64,000 bases of DNA, taken from positions 15,871,026-15,935,025 of the forward strand of contig CM053260.1 in NCBI GenBank assembly GCA_028583405.1. The letters run 5' to 3'. This DNA comes from Pogonophryne albipinna (Eukaryota > Chordata > Actinopteri > Perciformes > Artedidraconidae). The position numbers and the translations under genes are program-made. Below are positions 13,421 through 28,162 of the stretch, in pieces. Within the stretch, counting starts at the first letter, position 1. Each line of letters opens with the position of its first letter. The notes below the pieces were generated by a model that saw only the letters and a list, made by a program, of their open reading frames with translations, was not told the DNA's origin and searched no databases.

Positions 13421-16294
13421 CTAGGCGTCTTGCTTCGTTTCCGTCAGGAGAAAATTGAAATAATGGCTGACATTGAAGCAATGTACTACCAAGTACAAGT
13501 ACAGGAAGACCACCGTGACTATCTCAGGTTTTTGTGGTGGCCTCAAGGAGACATCAGCAAACGACTGGAGGTCTATCGGATGAATGTGCATCTCTTTGGT
13601 GCAGTATCATCCCGAAGCATAGCCAGCTTTGCCTTGCAACAAGTGTCAAGAGACAATACCAGTAAATACAGCATGGAAGTACTGGAAACCATTCAGCGCA
13701 GCTTTTATGTGGATGATTGTCTCAAATCTGTGGCTTCTACAACTCAAGCTATCGACCTTACCAAGGATCTAATGAAGGCATGTGCCGAAGGAGGATTTAC
13801 TCTTACCAAATGGGTGAGTAACAGCCAAGACGTGCTTAGAACCATCCCTGAAGTGCACAGAGCTAAACCAGTTGAGCAACTAGATCTGGACAAAGAAAAA
13901 ACACCTCTAGAAAGAGTTCTAGGCATCCAGTGGAATATCGTGAGAGATACTTTTACCTTCACTGCTGCCATCAAACACAGAGTTCCTACAAGAAGAACAG
14001 TTCTTTCTATTGTCAGTTCTATTTACGACCCCCTCGGTTTCCTTTCACCATTCATCCTCAAGGCCAAGCAAATCCTTAGAGGACTCTGCATTGATAAGTG
14101 TGGATGGGATGAAGTTATCCCAGAACACCTTTCAAAGTCATGGCAAAGATGGATAGCAGAACTAGATCAGCTGGGCAGATTTGAAGTGTGCATGAAGCCT
14201 GAACATTTTGGACTCGTAAGGACTGCTGAGCTGCATCACTTCTGTGATGCAAGTGAAACAGGGCATGGCACTGCAAGCTACATTAGATTCACGGACCACA
14301 AAGGAGATACTCATGTGTCATTCATTCTCGGGAAATCCAGAGTCAATCCTCTGAAGCAAATCACCATTCCCAGACTGGAGCTCGCAGCTGCTACACTTGC
14401 TGTAAAAGTTGACAGGATGTTACAGAAGGAACTAAACATGAAACTACAGAAATCAACCTTCTGGACAGATAGTACATCAGTACTAAAATATATCCACAAC
14501 CAAACAAAAATATTCCATACCTACGTTGCTAATAGGATAGCTGTGATTCACAACTTGTCCCAAGAAAGCCAATGGAGGCATGTAAGTTCCAAGGACAATC
14601 CAGCAGACTTTGCATCACGTGGATTGAATATTGAACCATTCTTGGAGTCCACAAGATGGCTGAATGGCCCTGACTTCCTTTCAAAGGAGGAAAGTGAATG
14701 GCCCGAAGTGCCAAAGGATCTTGGCCACATCCTCCGTAATGATCCAGAGATTAAAAAGGACATCTCTGTTAACAGCTTGAAAATAAATAACTGTGCAACC
14801 ACCGACCTCATTGAACACTACTCCTCTTGGAAAAAACTACAGAGAGCAGTTGGTTGGTTGTTGAAACTCAAAAGACTGCTTCAATCCAAAAGAGCTAAAG
14901 CACCAGTGACCCGCTCCAAAACTGCAGAAAGACAACAAGGACTATCTGTGGAGGATTTGGAGGAAGCAGAGAAATCCATCATTCACTATGAACAAGAGTG
15001 CTACTTTGAATCTGAGCTGATGCTGCTAAGGAAAGGAAAAGATGTTAAAGCTGACAGCCCCTTACGCAAAGTTGATCCTATTCTGGATGAAGGTATCCTA
15101 CGGATTGGAGGACGCATAAGTAAATCTGCTATGCCAGTACATTTGAGAAACCCGATAATCCTCCCAAAAAACTCTCACATATCCAAACTGATTCTACGCG
15201 ATATTCATCAGCAGGTCGGACACTCTGGGAGGAACCACATGCTCTCCAGACTAGGCCAGAAATTCTGGTTACCCTCTGCCAACTCTTCTGCAAGGAAAAT
15301 AATAAAGGCTTGTGTTTTTTGTAGACGCATGCAAGCTAGAGTTGGAGAACAAAAAATGGCTGACCTACCTGAAGATCGGGTGGCTCCAGACCTTCCACCT
15401 TTCTCTCATGTGGGAATTGACTATTTCGGACCCATCGTGGTTAAAAGAGGTCGAGGCCAGGTGAAGCGGTGGGGGGTAATATTCACCTGCCTTGTGAGTC
15501 GAGCTATTCATCTGGAGGTGGCGAGTACCTTGGATACTAACTCCTGCATCAACGCCATAAGGCGGTTTTCATGTCGAAGAGGACCAATTCTAACAATCAG
15601 AACAGATCGTGGGACCAACTTTGTAGGCGCTCAGAAAGAACTGGAGACTGCTCTAAACCAGCTTGATCACAAAAGGATCCAGGATTCCCTGCTCTCTGAG
15701 CAAGTCAGGTGGCTGTTCAATCCCCCATCAGGAGCACACTTCGGAGGAGTGTGGGAAAGACTGATCAGGCTGGTGAAAAAAGTACTCTTTTCAGTTCTTC
15801 AACATCAGGTCATGGATGATGAAATGCTACAAACTGCCTTTTATGAAGTTGAATCTATTCTCAATGACAGACCAATCACAACTGTGTCAGCTGATCCTAA
15901 TGATTTAGAACCCCTCACGCCAAACCACCTGCTGCAGCTGAAAACCAAACTACTCTTACCACCTGGACTCTTCTGCAAAGATGACCTCTACACCAGAAAG
16001 AGATGGAGACAAGTTCAATACATTGCAGACCTCTTCTGGCAGAGGTGGGCTAAAGAATATCTGCCACTCATGCAGCAAAGGCAAAAGTGGGTCAACACTA
16101 GAAGGAATCTTCAACCCAACGATATTGTGGTCATCGTCGATGAAACAGCACCAAGGAACTCATGGCCCCTCGGCCGTGTGGTTAAAACCCTGCCCGGACC
16201 CAAAGGTCTGGTCAGAAGTGTGTTAGTTCAGACCAAGACTAACATCCTGCAAAGGCCCATTAGTAAGCTCTGTCTACTCCTGGAAGCCAACTGA
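13403..16294 (+). CDS. BEL/Pao pol fragment: RT (C-terminal part), RNase H, integrase
   Basis: One uninterrupted frame of 963 codons. Numbering from 13403, the RT core has the metal-binding motif ADIEAM (22-27) and YVDD (102-105). RNase H has D282 (FCDAS), E326, D356 (WTDST) and D402. The integrase zinc region has H602, H607, C637 and C640; its catalytic triad is D673, D735 and E785. A C-terminal domain follows with NDIVVIVDE and RPISKLCLL, as in Pao-type integrases. It would copy element RNA and insert the DNA. The frame has no ATG at 13403 (codon GTG); the first ATG is at 13463, so translation as a real protein is doubtful. gag, protease and the RT fingers are absent. The intact frame suggests a fairly young copy. 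Confidence 0.92.
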   Translation: MGGDPLLGVLLRFRQEKIEIMADIEAMYYQVQVQEDHRDYLRFLWWPQGDISKRLEVYRMNVHLFGAVSSRSIASFALQQVSRDNTSKYSMEVLETIQRSFYVDDCLKSVASTTQAIDLTKDLMKACAEGGFTLTKWVSNSQDVLRTIPEVHRAKPVEQLDLDKEKTPLERVLGIQWNIVRDTFTFTAAIKHRVPTRRTVLSIVSSIYDPLGFLSPFILKAKQILRGLCIDKCGWDEVIPEHLSKSWQRWIAELDQLGRFEVCMKPEHFGLVRTAELHHFCDASETGHGTASYIRFTDHKGDTHVSFILGKSRVNPLKQITIPRLELAAATLAVKVDRMLQKELNMKLQKSTFWTDSTSVLKYIHNQTKIFHTYVANRIAVIHNLSQESQWRHVSSKDNPADFASRGLNIEPFLESTRWLNGPDFLSKEESEWPEVPKDLGHILRNDPEIKKDISVNSLKINNCATTDLIEHYSSWKKLQRAVGWLLKLKRLLQSKRAKAPVTRSKTAERQQGLSVEDLEEAEKSIIHYEQECYFESELMLLRKGKDVKADSPLRKVDPILDEGILRIGGRISKSAMPVHLRNPIILPKNSHISKLILRDIHQQVGHSGRNHMLSRLGQKFWLPSANSSARKIIKACVFCRRMQARVGEQKMADLPEDRVAPDLPPFSHVGIDYFGPIVVKRGRGQVKRWGVIFTCLVSRAIHLEVASTLDTNSCINAIRRFSCRRGPILTIRTDRGTNFVGAQKELETALNQLDHKRIQDSLLSEQVRWLFNPPSGAHFGGVWERLIRLVKKVLFSVLQHQVMDDEMLQTAFYEVESILNDRPITTVSADPNDLEPLTPNHLLQLKTKLLLPPGLFCKDDLYTRKRWRQVQYIADLFWQRWAKEYLPLMQQRQKWVNTRRNLQPNDIVVIVDETAPRNSWPLGRVVKTLPGPKGLVRSVLVQTKTNILQRPISKLCLLLEAN

Positions 16295-16642
16295 GCCAAG
16301 AGCTAGCCAATGCCCTACCCCTTATCCCCTGCACACACACATACTATCTTTCTTACATCTTTCCATACACAAACCTCGATTTCAAACTACACTGATACCC
16401 TTTTGACTATTGTCTCCTGCCTCAGGGACAGTGAGTGGTGAAACCACAAAAGACACTGATGCAGCATGAACTTTGGGGGGGATCTAAGTGGTGGCTAATT
16501 GAAATGACTTGTTGAATGTATATCTGCATATTAGTAGATTTTGTAAGATAAACAAAAATGTAATTAGATATTTTGCATAGTTTAAAATATTTAAAGGTGT
16601 TACCTGGCTCCATAGAATGTTTTGTTGTAATTGATTTGCTAT

Positions 16643-17074
16643 TGCATCACAATTAGGGGCCGGTATGATGAAGCCATATCTAGGAGCTTATATTATTTAA
16701 TAGTTATCCATTTATTTTATTGTTCTTTTTTGTTTATAGTAAATCTTCCTGTTAATTCTTAAGTTTATCAAATAAGTGTATAATACTATGCCTCTGTTTT
16801 TGTAAAGGCAGCCTTTGGGCACCGGGGGAGGGGAGACCTGCTCATTATAAATACGGGAAACAGGTGGTAGTGAGGGGGGCACCCGGTAGGCTTATGGTTT
16901 TTTAGCATCGGGTAAGAAGGAAGAGAAATGCTTGATGTGTTTATAATAAATCGCACTGAAACGACTTTTGCTCGGACCTTGATTTTTACCCATGCGTAAG
17001 ATTCGCTGACGGGTGCCTCAGCGGCACTTTGCGTTATATTTCTTTCTTATATTTTTATGATTTTGGCCGCTATA
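16643..17074 (+). repeat. 3' LTR-like segment of the BEL/Pao element
   Basis: It contains the block shared with the 5' side, a TATA-like ATTATAAATACG near 16835 and AATAAA near 16946, in the order promoter then poly(A) signal expected for an LTR. A G-rich tract at about 16474-16481 could be the polypurine tract, in which case the LTR begins near 16485. The right boundary is uncertain. Confidence 0.6.
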
Positions 17075-17950
17075 ACTACATTAGGTCACAGAAACCAACT
17101 TTGTGGAATGCTACAGTTGACTTTATGCAAAAAGTGTGTGTGCGTGCTTGCATGTGTGCGTGCGTGTGTGTTTTCTACATCATGCAGCAAGCAACACCTG
17201 AAAAGAGGGAGGGGATATTTTAAACCAACCCCAACATGCCTCGGTTCTGAAGGCCGGAAGGAAAGGTGGTGCTAGGATTAGCTAATCAGGACAGACTAAG
17301 CATCTGTTGCCCAATCAGAGCATCTGGAACATCTGGCACCAATGAACAGCAGCTGAACTCTGACCTTACCCAATTCACCGGCTGTCTATTTTGTTAATCG
17401 TTCTGCATCCCTCTCAATTAAATTCTTTATCTCTCGTCACTGACACTGACGAGTTGTTTGACACGCTGGGTGTTATTGTACACCTGTACAGGTGCATCTG
17501 CTTATTATGGTGATATCACACATTCCTCTCTTATCTCAGCTATCACCTGCAGCAGGGATGGGTTTGACATCTTAATCCAATAACACACTTGCTGAGTTGT
17601 ACGCATCTCTGTTTATGTGTATGTGTACACTAAGGGAGGCCGACTCAACACTCAAGTGTTGGTAAATGTAACGCTGTGTTTTCTTGCAGGTGCCGCAGCG
17701 GGCTTGTAGGACATTTTCACATCGAATACTAAAAAATGAGGAAGGAGATAGGTAGAAGGGAACAGAAAATCAAAGAGTGTTTTCAGCCACGTCGTGTCTG
17801 GTGCTGGCGCAGCACAAGGTGTTCCTACCGTCCGTCCACACACACACACACACACTAAATTGATGGTGGGACACCCAGTGTGGAGTACATTTTTCTATTG
17901 ACTTATATTGAATAAAGGATTTTCACTACAAATCTGAACACACCAGCTTT

Positions 17951-17952
<2 letters not shown>

Positions 17953-18027
<75 letters not shown>
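17953..18027. repeat. (GT)n microsatellite
   Basis: 75 bp of pure GT. A smaller CA tract lies at about 17838-17855. Confidence 0.96.
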
Positions 18028-18028
<1 letters not shown>

Positions 18029-19734
18029 TGTGAAAGGCAGTGGATTTCATTTGCCCAGCCACAAAGCCATGGGCCCTAACAGGAAGCTCCACACACACTC
18101 CCAGCACAAGCTGTTTGTGTTGGAGCTTTAATCCTGAACCTCACACAAACATCCTTCCTGCATGATGTATTTTAAGCTTATTTACATTTTTAATTCAACT
18201 CAAAAAATGTACAAACACACAGATCCAAGACCCCTCCCCTTCTCCTTTTCATTTCCCCCCACACACAGTCCTGTGATTGACTTGTGGTTGGTAAGTGCAC
18301 CACTGGACTCACTCAATGCAGCCCTAATTGACAATGGGTTGTTAAGAAGAACACACACAGAGCTCTAAAACAACCACTAATTGATTAGCCTATTAGCTTA
18401 AAGATGTCTACTCACATCCTTCCACCCTCATGTGACGATTGCTGATGTGAACAACTGCAGCAAAGTGGTCAGTGCTACAATAACAACTGTACTTCCCTCT
18501 GCTTGTCATTCATCTATTCCTTTGCTGCCTCTTACTGTTTCATAGTTAATAAATGGTACACTGTAATGTATGTCAGATGACCCCACTGCAGTATCCCTGT
18601 TCCTCATAAATCAACCACCATGTACAAACAAACAGAAATATTCACACAATCCTGCCTGCTGACAAACATCTTGCTGCGTCACAACCTTTTCCTATGGTGT
18701 GCTATGAAAGCAGCAATTTATTCTAAATCATATGTTTCTCTGGCTGACTTGTAAACAGGCAGCTTAGTAACCTACACGTAGGCAGACACACTATTTCAGT
18801 TAATGGACACATGCGCTCGTCCCTCTTTAAGTAAAATAGGTCATCTCTGCAGAGTTTGAATAATAGAAAGTGTTGAAAATGATATAAGCTTACATCTGTT
18901 TGGAGATACAGCCTGTTTGTGTGCAAGTAATGAGAACAAAAACCAATACATGTTATTTACCACATCATCAGATCAGTTGGCCACACATACCTCTCTGTCT
19001 GTATCTCTCCAAAAAACATAATAAAAACGTTTTATCAGTGGCAACAATGGAAGTTATTTGCAAAGGCAGCCACTTTTTAACATTCCTAGATGTGTGAAGC
19101 TGTGACAGATGCTGAAGCACCGAGCCAAAATGTACTTGAAAAATGAAACATCTGTCAAATGTTTTTAAAGACTCGGCTGCACTCCCTAATTTCCCTCTCA
19201 AATGTTTCCCATTGCCTGATTTAAAGCCTTCCATTTAAGTATCATGGCGCGCTTGCTGACGGCCGGGTAAACAAGGGATAGTGATAGCTGGAAGATGTGC
19301 GCTGACTGGACCCTGTAATAAAGACAGACCTCAAAGTCTTTCACAAAACAAAGTAGCTTTCTGGTTTCAATTCTGAATAAGTGCTCTGTGAACGACGAGC
19401 GGTAGGTGATAAGCTCTTTCTTTAACTCCATTTCAGCGCTGTGTTTAACTGTTCTCATCTGTGTTAGAACATTCCTAACCCCTTTTAAATGTGTCTTACC
19501 CACTTTCTCTATATCCCTTTTTTTTCCAATGCTGGATCCTTTTTCTCTCTCTTTCTGCATCACAGTCATTCTATCTCTCTCTCACACACACACACACACA
19601 CCCTCTCTCACACACACCCTCTTCCTGAGAAGTAGGAACATTCCTTGCATCAGCCAGAATCCCATATTAGAGAATCAGCACTCTGCCTGTGTGAGAAAAA
19701 CAGGCTGAGAAAAAGATGGTGGTGTTCAAGTATT

Positions 19735-19798
19735 TATGTGCATGTGCGCGCGCGTGCGTGCGTGCGCGCGCGTGCGTGCGTGTGTGTGTGTGTGTGTA
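19735..19798. repeat. alternating purine-pyrimidine tract (GC/GT)
   Basis: A run of TGTGCATGTGCGCGCGCGTG followed by more GCGTGC and GT units. It is strictly alternating purine/pyrimidine with high CpG, the composition most prone to form Z-DNA. Confidence 0.85.
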
Positions 19799-21828
19799 CA
19801 ATATTCTCCAGAGCACATGTCAACAGGTGAGATGACAGTGTCAATGACATCTCCCTACTTAAAGTGTACCTGCCTACCGGAATGTTTGAGTGTGTGTAGA
19901 ATGAATGGCATGTTGCTTATGTAGGTACATACCGAAAAATGAATGCACTTAGATGGTATGTAAGTAAGCGCTGCACCAATCAATGTTCAATCAAACTGGA
20001 GCTGCATCCTCCAAACAAAATGCTCAATTATGGTATGCCAGGGAAAGGGGAAGGTCATGAAAAGAATCAGGAAGATCAATGCATTCATCAAGATTGAGTG
20101 GATACATCATGCATCTCTCTCTTGCTGCAGAGGAGTACAATGTAAGCCAAGGGAGGATTTACATGAATTTCCCCCATGATGCTGCAGTGTGAAAAAGCCT
20201 ATTAATGTCGCCTGATCAGAGCCATAAGGTTTGATTTCCAATAAGCTGCACTGAAATTGTTGTTGAATAATCACACGGTTAATAAAGTTCAGGAAAGCTG
20301 TATTATCAAAGGAATACTACACATAAAGTAAAACATCAAATAGCCTGATAGCTCCTCCTTTACTTCTTCTAGAGACTCCGTTTTTACACCTTTGACAACT
20401 GACCTTTCGCAGATCTGGGAAACAAGACAGACATGAGTTTGCAAATATTGGAAGACAGACATGTGACGTGTGGGTGCTTTACTGCTTGATATACCCTTCA
20501 TTAGAGTATATCTAACAGCAGTTTGCAGGGTAATGACCGACTGTCTGTGGCTGGGAATGTCACAGCAGACACACACATCACCTGGAGACGCCTCTACAGA
20601 TGGAAAAGCACACAACAACAATAATGAGGATGCACAGGTTTATCCTTTCATTTGTTCATTCCATATAGGGGGAGACGAGTATGTGGACAAACACATGGTG
20701 GACAGAGGTAGCTCAACGCAGCTGTTCAGCAGGGAGCAGTGAAGTAACTGACAGCGGGAATCGATGCAGAGGGTCGATGGACAAACATTAAGTCCACAAG
20801 CTGACAAACACAGCAGACAGCCCTCACAATGCAGCACGGACAGAAGACTTTACACGGGCTGCCAAGCATAAACAGATCTCTACCGGGACAACAGCGCTAA
20901 TGCCACTGCGCTGACAGCTAAAGGTGTCTGCAGTAAGGCAGGTAAAACAACAGGTAGTGGCTAACAAGAGGTGGTAAACACAGAGCCACGTTACCCTGGA
21001 TTAGTATGTTATTTAGTTTAACTGACATGTTTACTTTTAAGACCAAATTAAACACTTTGAGTAGCCTGCTATACCCCCTTTTGATTAGAGGAGTTATTGC
21101 CTTCATGTCTGACTCAAAGCTTCCTTATCAAAAATATGTTTGCATACATTTGGGTGTGTGGATGTGCTTTATAGACAAGTGACAACATGAAAAGATAAAC
21201 TTGGATGGAGTGGTGAAATAGAACAAATCAAGATGTCACAATAGGATTTTTGGATTTGATAGGTATGGCATTGACACAGATTATATGATGCATCCTTTGA
21301 CCCATAATTACTTTTGGAAGAATTGCATTTACCCCTGAATTTACAGAAGTGTGTTGACGTTTTAGTGGCTACAGACTTTACGAACATACTTAACGTTTGT
21401 TTTTCTTTAAATGTGTCACTCATCTGTTTATAAGCACCAGGAATTCCAGTTTCCCAACATAGCAATTTGAGATAACACACTCCACTAGCGCTTTGTTTGC
21501 TGCTTTATCCTGCAAAGTTGAAGGTGGCAGCGGCTCTACAGAAGCAAAGGAGGGCTGTGAGGTAGGATGTTGAAAACAAGGCTTTAAAAAGGAGAAGCGG
21601 TTGTGATTAGGAAGGCCATTGTAGCTGGTGATCTTGCACTGCAGCAACAGTGGAAACATGCTGTCCACGAGGAGAGTGATATCCTGTCTTCCACATCCCT
21701 CTCCCTCCCGTTCCTGCCACCTCTGTGCTTTCCCCCTCCACTAACCTGAACGTATGTTCCAATAAACCATCCCAGTATTTGACTGAAACTACCTAGCTAA
21801 ATACATTGTGCCTGCCTGCCTGACGACA

Positions 21829-21871
21829 CACACACACACGCACACGCACACACACGCACACACGCACACAG
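21829..21871. repeat. (CA)n microsatellite with CG interruptions
   Basis: CA repeats broken by regularly placed CGCA units. Confidence 0.85.
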
Positions 21872-22049
21872 ATCAACCAGTAAACAGTTAACATCTGAAC
21901 GCCCCTTTCTAACCACCACAATCTGCTCTCCCACCCCTGCTGCTCTCATGTCCTTGGTCGTGGGCAGGGGCGACACCAATGAACTGTGATCAATGGACAA
22001 GCCTCGGCACAAATGGATCATGTAATCGCAATCTGTGTTTAAAAACCAT

Positions 22050-22051
<2 letters not shown>

Positions 22052-22089
<38 letters not shown>
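22052..22089. repeat. (CA)n microsatellite
   Basis: 38 bp of CA about 560 bp downstream of the srgap2 exon 1 donor. Confidence 0.9.
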
Positions 22090-22092
<3 letters not shown>

Positions 22093-22652
22093 CACACAGA
22101 GATTTGCAGCATGAACGCTCGGCGGTGCACACCAGCAGCAGAGACACGCAGGAGACAGAGGGGAGAGAAAACGCCCTGCCTTGTTCCATGTCGAAACCCC
22201 AGCCCTTTGGGTACTGTGCACAACACACACATACCACCTTCACATACGCTTTTCTTTAGGGACCACATAGAGACCACATCTTGTCCAGATGTCCAACACT
22301 GATTTCTGAGCGGGATTTTTTTTCGTGTCTTTGTTGGCCATCTGTGTGAGGCGAGCGATCACACGCTTGAAGACACGCTGATCATGATGTTCTAGTTATG
22401 ATCGGAATTGTTGATATATTATTAATCTCCCACGTCCACATATTGACATTAGTATCCTTAAATGGTTGGTGAAATACAAAGCAAGCGTACCCCTGATTTA
22501 CGCCTGATATGAGAGGTTGAGGGTACAGAAAAACCATGCAATCAGCCAAGTCAAGGAAAACACATAATTCAGAAGGAAAACACATATTTAGCAGCATATT
22601 TCTTAAGCGTGGGATACAAATGATCACGTGGGAAGCTTTAAAAAAGTGTTAC

Positions 22653-22719
22653 CTTTAACTTGAGTGTCATATTCGGCCACTATCTCCTTTTCCTTTCGGA
22701 ATTTCGCCGGAGACGTCAT
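22653..22719 (-). CDS. srgap2: SLIT-ROBO Rho GTPase-activating protein 2, first coding exon (partial gene)
   Basis: The minus strand from 22719 reads ATG and then 22 codons beginning MTSPAKFRKEKEIVAEYDTQ, followed by one G and a splice donor GTAACA (22652 downward). This matches the N-terminus of SRGAP2, an F-BAR/RhoGAP/SH3 protein that bends membrane into protrusions and controls neuronal migration and spine maturation. The exon ends in phase 1, as needed for the next SRGAP2 residue (Glu). The start has a good context (agccATGa). These residues precede or begin the F-BAR domain. No later srgap2 exon was recognised in 1-22652, so the rest should lie beyond the left edge. fam72a starts 1.7 kb away in the opposite direction, as in human. 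The identification rests on one short but distinctive exon plus this gene order. Confidence 0.9.
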
Positions 22720-25845
<3,126 letters not shown>

Positions 25846-26047
25846 AGAGGGAAATGGACAATGTGAGGGACATGGTACGCCAACATTTGAGGTGGAGCTA
25901 AGAGTGTACAAACCATACTTGAGATAAGAGAGAGACATTTCATGTTTCAAAGGGTTATTTAATACTTCATGAAATCGGGCAGAGAAGGGCTGTTGCACTG
26001 CTCTGAATTCATGAAATGCTCAAACCAAGGTGCACATCTAGCCACAC

Positions 26048-26116
26048 CCCTATCAGTGATGTCACAGCAGGTGTTTTACCTGATGGAAAACACCTGCTGT
26101 GACATCACTGATAGGG
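26048..26116 (+). repeat. perfect hairpin, 30-bp arms and 9-nt loop
   Basis: The left arm 26048-26077 and the right arm 26087-26116 are exact reverse complements around the loop ACCTGATGG. Weaker pairing continues outward (GCCACA against TGTGGGC). It lies in the presumed fam72a 3' UTR. It could be a small foldback MITE or a microRNA-like precursor. Confidence 0.9.
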
Positions 26117-27943
26117 ATGTGGGCAGAAACACAACTTGCTCCAAAGTTAGAAACAATAGAGAAAAGTACAGCTGAAGATTTTGGCCCAGTGTAATTTAAT
26201 GTTGAATTTCACTTTACCATTCCTTTCCCCATTACTTTACACTGTTAAAAGCACACCAGCACACAATGTCACACACGCTCTCATTTCCTTTTTTCTGCAT
26301 GGGCTGCTATAAAACATGTGGCTGAAGTAGAATGAAAATGACTGACAACTAGACTTCTTAATCTAGTGCATTCTACTTTTCATCAGTCTCCCCTGAGCTC
26401 GTGGTTTTGATCAAACTCATTAGAAGTTGGGGTTGTTCTCTGATAGGGCAGTGGAACCTTTTAGCAAATGCTGTGCTTTTTGCTTTCAGTCCAATTTTCT
26501 GATGAGAAGAACACTTTCCTTCCGCCTACTTTCAGTTTAATGGCAGTTATAATCTGTACATTGAATATGCTGTGATATGCAAAAACTCCCATAAGAGTTA
26601 TGTCTTAAGGCTTGTATTCTCTCCGTGTGGCTGGGTGCTGTCTGAAAGCTGGGGTGCTTTTGGAATCCTGGATATTGGAGAAATAGCACAATGATTGAAT
26701 GATATATATACAGTATATATATTTGATTTAGGTTACCTCACGATCTGACGTTCTATCAGTGACATTTTGATACGCTAATACAGTGTTTGTAACCCAATGG
26801 ACAGCAGCAGTATGAGTCTGACTGTAGCAGTATCTGATACTAACGTATGCATAGGGTGTGCTTCCACATAGACCTGGAGCAGCTGCATTTTAAAGCTGAG
26901 TTTTTTGGTAAGAGCTGAAATAAGAAAATATAAAAACTCCTAGATAAATGATATAGGAAAGCCGGAATGGGAGCTGACGAAGATGCAGGATGTGGATCAT
27001 AAGCAAAATGAAAACATGAGTTCTGAATGGATGTTGGTGTCCATGCTCTGTTTTTTTTAACATTACTATTCAGTGTCATGTAGCAGAATAGTTGTAGCAC
27101 CAGAGAAAATCCCCAAAGAATCATGGAACATATCATATTGAACCGACAGACTGCATCCCCTTTATAAAAAAAAAAATGGAATGTTATTTTTGGCCAGCTT
27201 ATTGAATTGCATTTCAACATTTTAAGTAATCTGTCGTGAGGTTAACCCTAAATATTGTATTGGCCTTACTGATGCTGTGATGCTGTCACTGAACCTTTGT
27301 TACTCTGTGGAGGTTGATGCTGTAAGTGAGTCAGTCGTTCCTAGCTCGGTCTGTTGTGAAAGACTCAAGCTTCAACATCTCATAGTCACAAGGGACTTTA
27401 CTCAAATCAGTCCTTTTTTGGCAGTGCCATCCTTCTGCTCTTGTTATTGTTTCACTGCTGTGCCCTGCTGATACAATGATGCTGTCTTAAAGTAACAGTC
27501 CTTCTGTGAGTGAATAGGATTTGCCTGCATTGTGGGCAAACATATAATTATACTTCTTACCTGAAGGAAAAGGATATAGGTATTTTTTAACTATAATTGG
27601 CCTCTGTGTTTATCTATGCGATAGCCTTTAGCTGCGGAAAAATACAAAGAAATATTGTCAAGATTTTCACTTTAAAGTCATAACTTACCGTCTGATACAC
27701 TTGCACACCAAATACTGTTTATGTGGTAAACTGATAGGAAACCGTTAATCAGCTCCTTATTTATTAAATCCACAAACCAAAAATCTATAACCACATACTT
27801 CCTTTTTCGTTTACAAGCTTTGTTTACAAATGCATTGGTTTGTAATGTGCTACAGTACTTATGTTTTGGTTCAGGTATTTCATATTTCATTTGTGATGTA
27901 GTGCTTTGTTTTGTACGTTTTTAAAGGCTTGGTGAGTACAGTT

Positions 27944-27970
27944 GTACCTCAAGAAGGTATCTTGAGGTAC
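27944..27970 (+). repeat. perfect hairpin, 11-bp arms and 5-nt loop
   Basis: GTACCTCAAGA at 27944-27954 pairs exactly with TCTTGAGGTAC at 27960-27970 around AGGTA. It lies near the 3' end of the presumed fam72a transcript. Confidence 0.85.
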
Positions 27971-28151
27971 TTGCGAGCTTCCTCTGGCTAGGACAATTGT
28001 CATGATAATCATATAAACATTATTTAAATTGCTGTTTCTGACGTGAAAAACTTTTATTAACATGCCCTGCTGAAAAATGTATATTTTGGAATTGCACTGA
28101 AACTGCATTGGTAGTTAAAAATGATTTGTTGTTTTGTATGCTTGTTAAATT

Positions 28152-28157
28152 AATAAA
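28152..28157 (+). terminator. polyadenylation signal AATAAA, probably for fam72a
   Basis: AATAAA is followed by a T run and, about 25-50 bp later, a T/G-rich stretch (tagtttgttgtctctttg). This is the usual layout of a vertebrate cleavage site. Assignment to fam72a is by position and strand only. Confidence 0.45.
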
Positions 28158-28162
28158 CTTTT

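Larger units (their letters stand above)
13150..17074 (+). mobile_element. BEL/Pao LTR retrotransposon, 5' deleted
   Basis: The element has a pol open frame flanked by LTR-like repeats. An identical stretch of about 60 bp (GGGGCCGGTATGATGAAGCC and following) starts at 13178 and at 16643. Further blocks also match: TTTGGGCAC near 13350 and 16815, and CAGGTGG near 13400 and 16861. gag, protease, PBS and the front of RT are missing, because the 5' LTR-like segment runs straight into RT. Outer ends are uncertain. ACTAC at 13113 and at 17075 might be a target duplication, but the end bases are not typical. It lies antisense in srgap2 intron 1. Confidence 0.8.
25846..28151 (+). other. fam72a: probable fam72a 3' UTR
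   Basis: No coding exon is recognised between the fam72a stop and the poly(A) signal at 28152. The stretch is AT-rich and includes a perfect 30-bp-arm hairpin (26048-26116), an 11-bp-arm hairpin (27944-27970) and a TATATA run near 26703. The extent is inferred from the first strong signal with a T/G-rich downstream element; a shorter UTR using an earlier weak signal is possible. Confidence 0.45.

Noticed and set aside
19198..19569. 123-codon open frame on the minus strand within srgap2 intron 1
   Set aside because: Does not resemble any SRGAP2 exon or other family; no splice context.
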